Positions 50,591 through 58,839 of a stretch of DNA of 64,000 nucleotides are shown here, piece by piece. This stretch comes from Streptomyces sp. ADI96-02. GTDB taxonomy: Bacteria > Actinomycetota > Actinomycetes > Streptomycetales > Streptomycetaceae. The notes under the pieces are model-generated. The model had not been told where the DNA came from. It was given only the letters and a program-made list of their open reading frames with translations, and did no database searches. Made by a program: the position numbers and the translations under genes. Location of the stretch: positions 5,133,442 through 5,197,441 of the forward strand of contig NZ_ML123034.1 in the NCBI RefSeq assembly GCF_003846185.1, read 5' to 3'. How positions within the stretch are numbered: position 1 is the first letter of the stretch; each line of letters begins with the position of its first letter.

Positions 50591-51158
50591 CGACGCGCGT
50601 CGGCCGGGATACGCGTGGCAGACCGCGAACCCTCCTCCCTGCGGGCCCGGTTGCCGACGACGGCGAGTTCCCGACCCGCGAGCAGGGTGCGCGCCGCCGC
50701 TGCAACGCCTGCAGCGCGTCACGGCAGCCGTGGATCGGCCGGGCGTACAGCTGGGCGGAGGCATTACGCGCCCGGGCCCGTGGCTGGAGGCGATGGGCGT
50801 CGAGGGTCCGGGGTGAACTCTCGGCCTGGCATCTCGTCCGGGGGACGCTTCGAGGTCTCGCCGATTCACGAGCGACGGCCGGACGCCGGCCCGGGAGCGG
50901 AGCCGCGTCCCGCGCGGCTCGGTTCCTGCGAGCACGGAGGAGCGGCCGCCGCTACCCGGCGCGACCGGCCGGTCCGGACCCCGAACGGCCGAGGAGCCCA
51001 CTGCCGGAGCCGCAGCCGGCGAGAGGCCGCGGTTGCCGGGACAGGACCGGGAGAGGGCGCGCCCGGGCGCGGGCGGATCCTGGCACGACGGGCATTTCCC
51101 TGATCGCGAGGGCATCGAAAGGAGTGTTTATCGTCAGGCAGACGACTATGATCGCGGC
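50591..51158 (+). other. 568-base gap before the Nudix gene
   Basis: All six frames give only Arg/Pro-rich products, so I see no gene. An AT-richer segment at 51120-51150 with an inverted repeat is probably the promoter/operator of the next gene. Confidence 0.5.
51131..51145. promoter_or_regulatory. Candidate operator of the NrtR-like gene
   Basis: TCGTC-AGGCA-GACGA, a perfect 5-5-5 inverted repeat 14 bases upstream of the start codon in an AT-richer stretch. A possible self-binding site for the Nudix-winged-helix protein. Confidence 0.4.
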
Positions 51159-51917
51159 ATGCCGCCCTACGACCCGTCGACCTTCCCGCCCTTCGCCGTC
51201 ACCGTCGACCTGGTCGTGCTCACCGTGCGCCGTCACGCGCTCTGCGCACTGGTCGTCCGTCGAGGCGAGACCCCGTTCCAGGGCCGATGGGCGCTGCCCG
51301 GCGGTTTCGTCAGGACGGACGAGGACCTCGGAGCGGCAGCCGCGCGTGAACTCGTCGAGGAAACCGGCCTCTGCGCACACGATCCGGCCAAACCCGCCGT
51401 CGGCAACGGGGCTCACCTCGAACAACTGGCCACCTACGGGGATCCGGCGCGGGACCCCCGGATGCGTGTGGTCAGCGTCGCCCATCTCGCCCTCGCTCCC
51501 GATCTGCCCGCGCCCCGTGCGGGCGGCGACGCCAACAGCGCGCGCTGGGCACCTGTCGAGGATCTGCTCGGCCCCGGCGCCGGGCGCGAGGGCGACCAGG
51601 CTGCGCCGCTGGCCTTCGACCACGCCCGGATCCTCGCCGACGGAGTGGAACGCGCCCGCTCCAAGATCGAATACTCCTCGCTGGCCACGGCGTTCTGCCC
51701 GCCGGAGTTCACGGTCGGCGAGCTCCGCCGGGTGTACGAGGCGGTGTGGGGAGTCGTGCTGGATCCGCGCAACTTCCATCGCAAGGTCACCGGCACGCCA
51801 GGCTTCCTGGTGCCCTCCGGCGGCACGACCACTCGGCAGGGCGGCCGGCCCGCGCAGTTGTTCCGGGCCGGTGCCGCCACGGTGCTCAACCCGCCGATGC
51901 TGCGCCCCGAGGTCTGA
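51159..51917 (+). CDS. NrtR-like Nudix domain protein (transcriptional regulator or hydrolase)
   Basis: 252 residues from ATG 51159. Nudix domain: FAVTVDLVVLTVRRHALCAL and the Nudix box within GGFVRTDEDLGAAAARELVE, continuing ETGL (the box begins ALPGG and retains the R-E-L-x-E-E core in RELVEETG). The C-terminal third (SSLATAFCPPEFTVGELRRVYE to NFHRKVTGTPGFLVPSGG) is the winged helix typical of NrtR regulators of NAD metabolism, which sense ADP-ribose-type ligands. An ADP-ribosylglycohydrolase is encoded 8 kb away. Active hydrolase versus sensor cannot be decided here. Confidence 0.85.
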   Translation: MPPYDPSTFPPFAVTVDLVVLTVRRHALCALVVRRGETPFQGRWALPGGFVRTDEDLGAAAARELVEETGLCAHDPAKPAVGNGAHLEQLATYGDPARDPRMRVVSVAHLALAPDLPAPRAGGDANSARWAPVEDLLGPGAGREGDQAAPLAFDHARILADGVERARSKIEYSSLATAFCPPEFTVGELRRVYEAVWGVVLDPRNFHRKVTGTPGFLVPSGGTTTRQGGRPAQLFRAGAATVLNPPMLRPEV

Positions 51918-52158
51918 CGCGCCGACGCCCCGACGGCCGGATGCCGTCGGCGGTCCCGGAGGGAAGTCCGGGCCGAAGTCCCCACGGGCGAGCGGCGGTC
52001 GTACCGGAGGGAATGCCTCGCGGTGCGCACTGCGACGGGTTCGCGGAACGCCCGCAGGTGCACCGTTGCGCCGAAAGTCGGAAATGTCGCGTTATGTTGC
52101 TGCGGTAATCACCTGCCGCCGAGCGGTCTCACCTTCCGCGAGAGACGCGAGAACAGCG

Positions 52159-53892
52159 ATGCTCCAGGCCATCGGACTCACCAGCACCACCCGTCGCGAC
52201 GCACCGCCCGCCGTGAACGACCTGACCTTCGAAGCCGCACCCGGCCGTGTCACCGCCCTGCTGGGCGCCTCCGGCTCCGGGAAGACCGCGGCCCTGCGAC
52301 TGATGCTCGAACTCGACGCGGGCCGGGGTGTCGCCTACTTCCGCGGGAGGCCGCTGCACCGCATCCCTCACCCGGCCCGCGAGGTGGGAGTTCTGCTCGG
52401 TGACGTGCCCGGCCACCCCGCCCGCACCGTCCGCGGGCAGCTCCGCATGCTCTGCGCCGCCGCGGGCGTGCCGGCGACAAGGGCCGACGAGACGCTCGAA
52501 GTCGTCGGTCTCGCCGGACTCGGTGACCGGCGGCTCGGCACCCTCTCCGTCGGCATGGACCGCCGGCTCGGCCTCGCCTGCGCTCTGCTGGGAGACCCGC
52601 ACACGCTGGTCCTGGACGAACCGGCCGACGGGCTCTCGCCACGCGAGAACACCTGGATGTACGGCCTGCTGCGCGCCCACGCGGCCCAGGGCGGCACCGT
52701 CCTGTACGCCACCGGAGACCCCAAGGAGGCTGCCCGCACGGCCGACCGCGTCGTCACCATCGACGGCGGACGGCTCGTCGCCGACCAGGGCGTCGCTGAC
52801 TTCGCCCGCACCCGGCTCCGGCCCCGCGTCGCCGTCCGCACCCCGCACGCCGCCCGCCTCGCCGCAGTGGTGAGCCGGGAGGCGCGGGCAGCCAGACGCT
52901 CCGTCGAGGTGGTCGCCGAGGCGGGCAGCCGCCTGACGGTCTACGGCAGCAACTGCGCGGAGATCGGGGACACCGCGTTCCGGCACGGCGTCCCCGTGCA
53001 TCAACTCGCCGACGAGATCGGCGATGCCGGGCCGGCCGTGCCACCGAAGGCCGTCGGGGCTGGACAGGCGTCGGCCGTCGCGTTGTCCGAACTGCCGCCT
53101 CCGATCCGCGTGCGCCCCGGCGGCGGCCCGCTGCGACCGCTCCGCTACGAGCTGCGACGCTCCCTCGGCGTCAGGACGACGACGCTGATCATGGCGACCG
53201 TGCTGCTGATGTCCGCGGCGCTCTCCGTCCTCCTGGCGCGGACGGACGGGACCTCCATCCCCCGCCTCCTCGCCGCCTGGCCCGAACTGCTCCCGCTGCC
53301 GCCCGCCGCGCTGGGCGCGGGTCTCCTGGGGGCCCTGTCCTTCGGCGACGAGTTCCGCTATCCGGCGCTCGCCGCCGGCCGGGGCACCGTGCCCCGGCGG
53401 CTGGGGCTGCTGTTGGCCAAGCTGACCGTGACCGCGGGTTTCGCCGTGCTTCTGGCCTTCCTCTCGGTCGTGTGCGACGCGCAGAGCCTGCGTCTGCTGT
53501 ACGGGCCCCGGGCGATCGAGGCGCCGGCCAATGCGATCGCGCTCGGAGCGAGTTGGGCGGGCCTGACGATCGGCTGCGCCTGGGCGGGCCTGCTGGCGGC
53601 GGGCGTCTTCCGGGCGGCCGGGGCGGGCGTCGCCGCTGTGCTCGCGGTTCCGGTGCTCGTCGTTCCGCTGGTTCAGAAGGTGTTCGCGGCGCCGTCCGCG
53701 CGCTCGGCGGCGGGACTGCCCGGCAGGTTGCGCGAACTGGCCTGGTGGCAGCTTCCGCAGGAGGCCGACCGGTGGGTCCTGGCCGTGGCGCGGGTGGTGG
53801 CCCAGCCGGTCGGGGCCGCTCTCGCCCTTTCGTTGTCCGCCCTGGTGTGCGCGTATCTGTTCACCGGCCTTCGAGGAAAGGCGCGTTGGTGA
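52159..53892 (+). CDS. ABC transporter, ATPase and permease on one chain
   Basis: 577 residues from ATG 52159. The N-terminal ATPase has Walker A LLGASGSGKTAALRL, a degenerate signature LGTLSVGMDRRLGLACALLG (no LSGGQ) and Walker B HTLVLDEPADGLSPRE, then about 100 residues of linker. From about residue 330 there are six hydrophobic segments (TTLIMATVLLMSAALSVLLA, LPPAALGAGLLGALSF and others) as in ABC-2 exporters. Fusion in one protein implies a homodimeric exporter; the substrate is unknown. Confidence 0.85.
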   Translation: MLQAIGLTSTTRRDAPPAVNDLTFEAAPGRVTALLGASGSGKTAALRLMLELDAGRGVAYFRGRPLHRIPHPAREVGVLLGDVPGHPARTVRGQLRMLCAAAGVPATRADETLEVVGLAGLGDRRLGTLSVGMDRRLGLACALLGDPHTLVLDEPADGLSPRENTWMYGLLRAHAAQGGTVLYATGDPKEAARTADRVVTIDGGRLVADQGVADFARTRLRPRVAVRTPHAARLAAVVSREARAARRSVEVVAEAGSRLTVYGSNCAEIGDTAFRHGVPVHQLADEIGDAGPAVPPKAVGAGQASAVALSELPPPIRVRPGGGPLRPLRYELRRSLGVRTTTLIMATVLLMSAALSVLLARTDGTSIPRLLAAWPELLPLPPAALGAGLLGALSFGDEFRYPALAAGRGTVPRRLGLLLAKLTVTAGFAVLLAFLSVVCDAQSLRLLYGPRAIEAPANAIALGASWAGLTIGCAWAGLLAAGVFRAAGAGVAAVLAVPVLVVPLVQKVFAAPSARSAAGLPGRLRELAWWQLPQEADRWVLAVARVVAQPVGAALALSLSALVCAYLFTGLRGKARW

Positions 53893-54017
53893 CCGTGCGC
53901 GCTCGCTGTCGAGGACGGAGGTCGGCAACTGCCTAAGGAATGCCTGGATTATGGGCATATGGCGTCAATTGCGGAGTGAACGCCGATCACCCTTTCGTGT
54001 GCTTTTCACCAAAGACC

Positions 54018-54045
54018 TCAAGGGGCGGGTGAGCTACGCCGACAA
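54018..54045 (+). promoter_or_regulatory. Candidate sigma-WhiG promoter of whiH
   Basis: TCAA (54018-54021), 16 bases, GCCGACAA (54038-54045), close to the sigma-WhiG/FliA-type consensus TAAA-N15-GCCGATAA. The -10 ends 7 bases before the GTG start, so the message may be leaderless. whiH is a known WhiG target in S. coelicolor. Confidence 0.55.
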
Positions 54046-54052
54046 ATGATGC

Positions 54053-54940
54053 GTGAGTACCCTTGCGCACACCATGATGACCGCCGCCCGCTCCGCCGAC
54101 TCCGGCCTGGCCGGCTCGGGCGAAATCGATCGCTATCCCTACACGGAGGCGCCGGCCGACGAGCGCGCCGCGGCCCGGTCCTGGGGCGGTTCCGATTCCG
54201 AGTTGGGACGCGCGAGCCGACGGGGAGCGGCCAGTCGCGGGCGCGGCCTCCACGGCCAACTCGTCCAACAGCTGGGCCAGATGATCGTTTCCGGTGACCT
54301 CGGCGCGGACCGTCCCCTCGTTCCGGAGGAGATCGGTCAGCGATTCGAGGTCTCCCGCACCGTCGTACGCGAGTCCCTTCGCGTTCTCGAAGCGAAGGGA
54401 CTGGTCAGTGCGCGCCCCAACGTGGGCACCCGGGTCCGCCCGGTCAGCGACTGGAATCTGCTCGACCCCGACATCATCGAATGGCGCGCCTTCGGCCCGC
54501 AGCGCGACGACCAGCGCCGTGAGCTGGCCGAGCTGCGCTGGACCATCGAGCCGCTCGCGGCCCGGCTCGCCGCCGGTCACGGCCGGGAGGACCTTCAGCA
54601 GCGCCTGGGCGACATGGTCGAGATCATGGGCCACGCGATGGGGCAGGGGGACGCGATCACCTTCTCCCGCGCCGATGCGGAGTTCCACGCGCTGCTCATC
54701 CAGGCAGCGGGCAACCGCATGCTCGAACACCTCTCCGGCATCGTCTCGGCAGCCCTGCACGTCTCCGGCGGCCCTGTCACCGGCTGTGACCGGCCGGGGG
54801 AGTCCTCGCTGGCCCACCATGCCCGCATCCTCGACGCGCTGGCCTCCGGCGACTCGGCGAGCGCCGAGGCGGCCATGCGCCAACTGCTCGTCGTCCACCC
54901 CGATGTGGAACGTGTGGTTCCCGCACCGCGCGAGCACTGA
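54053..54940 (+). CDS. whiH: GntR/FadR-family sporulation regulator WhiH
   Basis: 295 residues from GTG 54053. After an N-terminal extension of about 65 residues comes a GntR winged helix (QLVQQLGQMIVSGDLGADRP, EIGQRFEVSRTVVRESLRVL) and an FCD ligand-binding domain with metal-ligand pattern (ADAEFHALLIQAAGNRML, LAHHARILDALASGD). WhiH controls septation in aerial hyphae. The name is supported by position directly upstream of hrdB, as in S. coelicolor, and by the WhiG-like promoter. A strong terminator separates it from hrdB. Confidence 0.88.
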   Translation: MSTLAHTMMTAARSADSGLAGSGEIDRYPYTEAPADERAAARSWGGSDSELGRASRRGAASRGRGLHGQLVQQLGQMIVSGDLGADRPLVPEEIGQRFEVSRTVVRESLRVLEAKGLVSARPNVGTRVRPVSDWNLLDPDIIEWRAFGPQRDDQRRELAELRWTIEPLAARLAAGHGREDLQQRLGDMVEIMGHAMGQGDAITFSRADAEFHALLIQAAGNRMLEHLSGIVSAALHVSGGPVTGCDRPGESSLAHHARILDALASGDSASAEAAMRQLLVVHPDVERVVPAPREH

Positions 54941-54968
54941 CCGCCGTAGGTCGGGGCGGCCGGGCCCG

Positions 54969-54999
54969 GTGCCGCCGGACCGATGGGGTCCGGCGGCAC
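54969..54999 (+). terminator. Terminator after whiH
   Basis: GTGCCGCCGGACC and GGTCCGGCGGCAC form a perfect 13-bp stem with a 5-base loop, 28 bases downstream of the whiH stop. Confidence 0.8.
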
Positions 55000-55071
55000 A
55001 ATTGTGGTGGGATGTCGGCCCTGGTGTCGTTCGTCGCGAATGAGGTGTGACTCGGGCCACGCGGATTGGGC

Positions 55072-55098
55072 GTAACACTCCTCGAAGCAGCGCGATGA
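55072..55098 (+). promoter_or_regulatory. Candidate ShbA (ECF sigma) promoter of hrdB
   Basis: GTAAC (55072-55076), 16 bases, CGATGA (55093-55098). From memory this matches the promoter type used by the ECF sigma factor ShbA to drive hrdB in S. griseus. Confidence 0.6.
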
Positions 55099-55263
55099 CC
55101 TAATAGGTAACCGCCGTGGAAGGAATACAGCAGCCCCCCAGCGTGCTGAGCACTTCTGAGGCCAAACCCGCGCCGTCGGCGACATCCCCAGTCGACGGTC
55201 GTCGGTTCCAGCCCTCTCCAGGGCGGGGCCGGAAGCCGTTTCCATCGTTCCGAGAGGTTGTTC

Positions 55264-56811
<1,548 letters not shown>

Positions 56812-56816
56812 TCCCG

Positions 56817-56836
56817 GCCTCCGGCGCGCCGGAGGC
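56817..56836 (+). terminator. Palindrome right after hrdB
   Basis: GCCTCCGGCGCGCCGGAGGC, a perfect 20-base palindrome 6 bases after the stop codon. Confidence 0.6.
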
Positions 56837-56843
56837 ATCGGCG

Positions 56844-56876
56844 AAGGGCCCGGCTCCCCGCGGGGAACGGGCCCTT
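56844..56876 (+). terminator. Main hrdB terminator
   Basis: AAGGGCCCG and CGGGCCCTT close a hairpin whose interior holds CCCCGCGGGG; it is followed by TT. The best intrinsic-terminator candidate in the window. Confidence 0.8.
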
Positions 56877-56955
56877 TGGCGTGTCCGCAGGTGCGGACGC
56901 CGGGCGGCTGGACCACGCTGGGTGAATCGTTGCCACCTCAGCGTCAGGAGCTTTC

Positions 56956-57786
56956 ATGCCCCGTTCCGTGGTTCGTGCCCTGACCGGGGTGCTCGCCCTG
57001 GCCGCCGCGACGGCCGTGCCGCCGCTCGTTTTCCCCCTCCCGGTGGCTGCGGACAGCATCGTCGTCGGCGGGCAGCCCGCCCCGGTGGCGGACAGCCCCT
57101 GGGCGGTGGCCCTGTCCAGCCGTGACCGGTTCGGGGGAGCGCGTGGGGGGCAGTTCTGCGGCGGGGTCGCCGTGACGCCCACCAAAATCCTCACGGCCGC
57201 CCACTGCCTGAGCGAAGAGGCGCTGGGCGGCCCCGCCGACGCGGTGAGCGACCTGCGGATCATCGCGGGCCGCGACCGGCTCGACGACTCCGGCGGTCAG
57301 GAGATCCCGGTCCACGAGGTCTGGGTCAATCCGGAATACGACCCCGCCACCAACGCCGGAGACCTCGCGGTGCTGACCCTGTCCCGGCCCCTGCCCGCCG
57401 AAAGCGTCATCGCGCCGGCCCGCGGCGGCGACCCGGCCTATGACGCCGGGACGGCCGCCGCCGTCTACGGGTGGGGTGACACGACCGGCAGCGGTACGTA
57501 CGCCTCCGCGCTGCGCTCCGCCCGCGTCCAGATCATGTCGGACGGCGAGTGCGCGCGCGCCTACCCGGGCGGACGGGAGGGCACGTACGAGGCATCCGCG
57601 ATGCTCTGCGCGGGTGATCCGGCCGGCGGCAGGGACGCGTGCCAGGGAGACAGCGGCGGGCCTCTGGTGGCCCGTGGACGGCTCGTCGGCCTGGTGTCCT
57701 GGGGCAGTGGCTGCGGGCGTGCGGGCAGCCCGGGGGTCTACACCCGTATCTCGGCCGCCGTGGAATGGGCTGCGGGGCGGATCTGA
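56956..57786 (+). CDS. Secreted trypsin-like serine protease
   Basis: 276 residues. The signal peptide covers about the first 32 residues (SVVRALTGVLALAAATAVPP ... VAADS). The mature N-terminus IVVGGQPAPVADSPW fits trypsin activation. The catalytic triad is present: His in LTAAHCLS, Asp in NAGDLAVLTL and Ser in ACQGDSGGPLVARG; six Cys would pair. Asp at the base of the S1 pocket (RDACQGDSGG) suggests Arg/Lys specificity. Probably extracellular; it stands alone after the hrdB terminator. Confidence 0.94.
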   Translation: MPRSVVRALTGVLALAAATAVPPLVFPLPVAADSIVVGGQPAPVADSPWAVALSSRDRFGGARGGQFCGGVAVTPTKILTAAHCLSEEALGGPADAVSDLRIIAGRDRLDDSGGQEIPVHEVWVNPEYDPATNAGDLAVLTLSRPLPAESVIAPARGGDPAYDAGTAAAVYGWGDTTGSGTYASALRSARVQIMSDGECARAYPGGREGTYEASAMLCAGDPAGGRDACQGDSGGPLVARGRLVGLVSWGSGCGRAGSPGVYTRISAAVEWAAGRI

Positions 57787-57841
57787 CCTGAGGGCGGTGT
57801 CCGGCAGGGACTGGACCGCCTCCCGTCGGCCGAGCCTCCAG

Positions 57842-57875
57842 GGGGCTCAGGGGCTCAGGGGCTCAGGGGGCTCAG
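57842..57875 (+). repeat. Four tandem copies of an 8-9 base unit
   Basis: GGGGCTCAG, GGGCTCAG, GGGCTCAG, GGGGCTCAG in a row, directly after the protease gene. Confidence 0.8.
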
Positions 57876-58083
57876 GGCCACAGACGCCTTCAGCGTTGCC
57901 GAGCCTCCAGGAGTCTCCAAGGGCCCCTCAGTGCCTTTCGGTGTCTTCGGGCGCCACCCTCGGCATCCCCGGCCTCCCTGGCGTCTCCAGGTCCCGAGAC
58001 CCTCTCGTGGAGGCGCCAAGGCACGCAAAGGGCCCCTGGGGCTGCCGAGCAGGGCTCAGAGACCCGGAGGGCCGGTCATGAGA

Positions 58084-58114
58084 ACGGGCGGCTCCCCGAG
58101 GGGAAGCCGCCCGT
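58084..58114. terminator. Bidirectional terminator, protease / small zinc protein
   Basis: ACGGGCGGCT and AGCCGCCCGT form a perfect 10-bp stem, with CCCC/GGGG continuing inside. It lies between the plus-strand protease and the minus-strand small gene. Confidence 0.75.
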
Positions 58115-58159
58115 CGGCCGGTCCTGGACCGGCCCCTGGCTCGTCGTGGATGCGAGGTC

Positions 58160-58393
58160 TCAGTGTTGTTCCTCGTCGGCAGCAGTCGCCTGCACGGCGG
58201 TGAGCCGATCCGTCTCATCCTGTATTTCCGCGGCGATCTTCTTGAGTTCCGGCTCGAACTTGCGCCCGTGGTGGGCGCAGAAGAGCAGTTCACCGCCGCT
58301 GATCAGGACGACGCGCAGATATGCCTGGGCGCCGCAACGGTCACAGCGGTCTGCTGCGGTCAGCGGGCTCGCGGGGGTCAGAACAGTAGTCAC
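58160..58393 (-). CDS. Small zinc-binding protein (DUF7455-like)
   Basis: 77 residues from GTG 58393, GAGG upstream. A CDRCGAQAYLRVVL motif and CAHHGRKFEPELKK give two Cys plus a Cys-x-His-His set that probably binds one zinc. The C-terminal 30 residues are helical and acidic. Conserved beside hrdB and parE in streptomycetes; function unknown. Confidence 0.85.
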   Translation of the reverse strand: MTTVLTPASPLTAADRCDRCGAQAYLRVVLISGGELLFCAHHGRKFEPELKKIAAEIQDETDRLTAVQATAADEEQH

Positions 58394-58648
58394 GTCGCCT
58401 CTTCTCTAGCTCGACGAGCTGTCGTACCAGGGTCAACATCCAACCAGGCCGAAAACGTTCCCGCTCGTGGCTTTTCTTCGAAACTTCTTCTCGGGATGGT
58501 TGTCCGTTGCCGGTTGGCGGCGAATGTGCCGTATGCGCAGAGCTACGGTTTCGCATTGCTTGTCTTGGGGTCGGTCCCGCCGGCCGGCTTGCCGGTTTGT
58601 TCATGAGGACGTGCCCGGAGCCTAAATGGTTCATGCCTCGAAGGGAAC

Positions 58649-58664
58649 GTGATGTGCACGTCAC
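58649..58664. promoter_or_regulatory. 16-base palindrome upstream of parE
   Basis: GTGATGTGCACGTCAC: symmetric except for one pair. A candidate operator for an unknown regulator. Confidence 0.4.
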
Positions 58665-58676
58665 TCCAACGAATGA

Positions 58677-58692
58677 TCGAACATCTATGCGA
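58677..58692 (+). promoter_or_regulatory. SOS-box-like site overlapping the parE promoter
   Basis: TCGAACATCTATGCGA: left half exact to the TCGAAC-N4-GTTCGA consensus, right half 4 of 6, and close in sequence to the recA box. The -35 expected for the TAGCAT at 58711 would fall on its right half. Confidence 0.4.
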
Positions 58693-58839
58693 ACCTTCGT
58701 GGGGCTCGACTAGCATGATGATTCCCCGAGGGTGGCGTTACAACCGCTCTACCAGGCCTCTGTAGGCTCTCAGCGGCAACCGAAGGCCAGCCCGATACCC
58801 ACCGGGGCCCCAGATGAAATTCAGCGAGGAGCGAACCGC

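Larger units (their letters stand above)
54941..55263 (+). promoter_or_regulatory. whiH-hrdB intergenic region
   Basis: 323 bases with the whiH terminator (54969-54999), the candidate ECF-type hrdB promoter (55072-55098), an inverted repeat ACCT-AAT-AGGT at 55098-55108, and a predicted 5' leader of about 160 bases. GAGAGG lies 6 bases before the hrdB GTG. Confidence 0.7.
57787..58159. other. 373-base repeat-rich gap after the protease
   Basis: No convincing gene. Contains a GGGGCTCAG tandem array (57842-57875), scattered imperfect CCTCCAG/CTCCAGG repeats, AAGGGCCCCT occurring twice, and the bidirectional terminator at 58084-58114. Confidence 0.6.
58394..58839. promoter_or_regulatory. Divergent control region upstream of parE
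   Basis: 446 bases. AT-richer than its neighbours in the 58480-58720 part. It contains a near-perfect palindrome GTGATGTGCACGTCAC (58649-58664), an SOS-like site (58677-58692) and a TAGCAT -10 candidate (58711-58716). No gene seen. Confidence 0.65.

Noticed and set aside
50591..51158. A gene between the DUF4192 and Nudix genes
   Set aside because: All frames give Arg/Pro/Gly-rich products without recognisable motifs or a convincing start.
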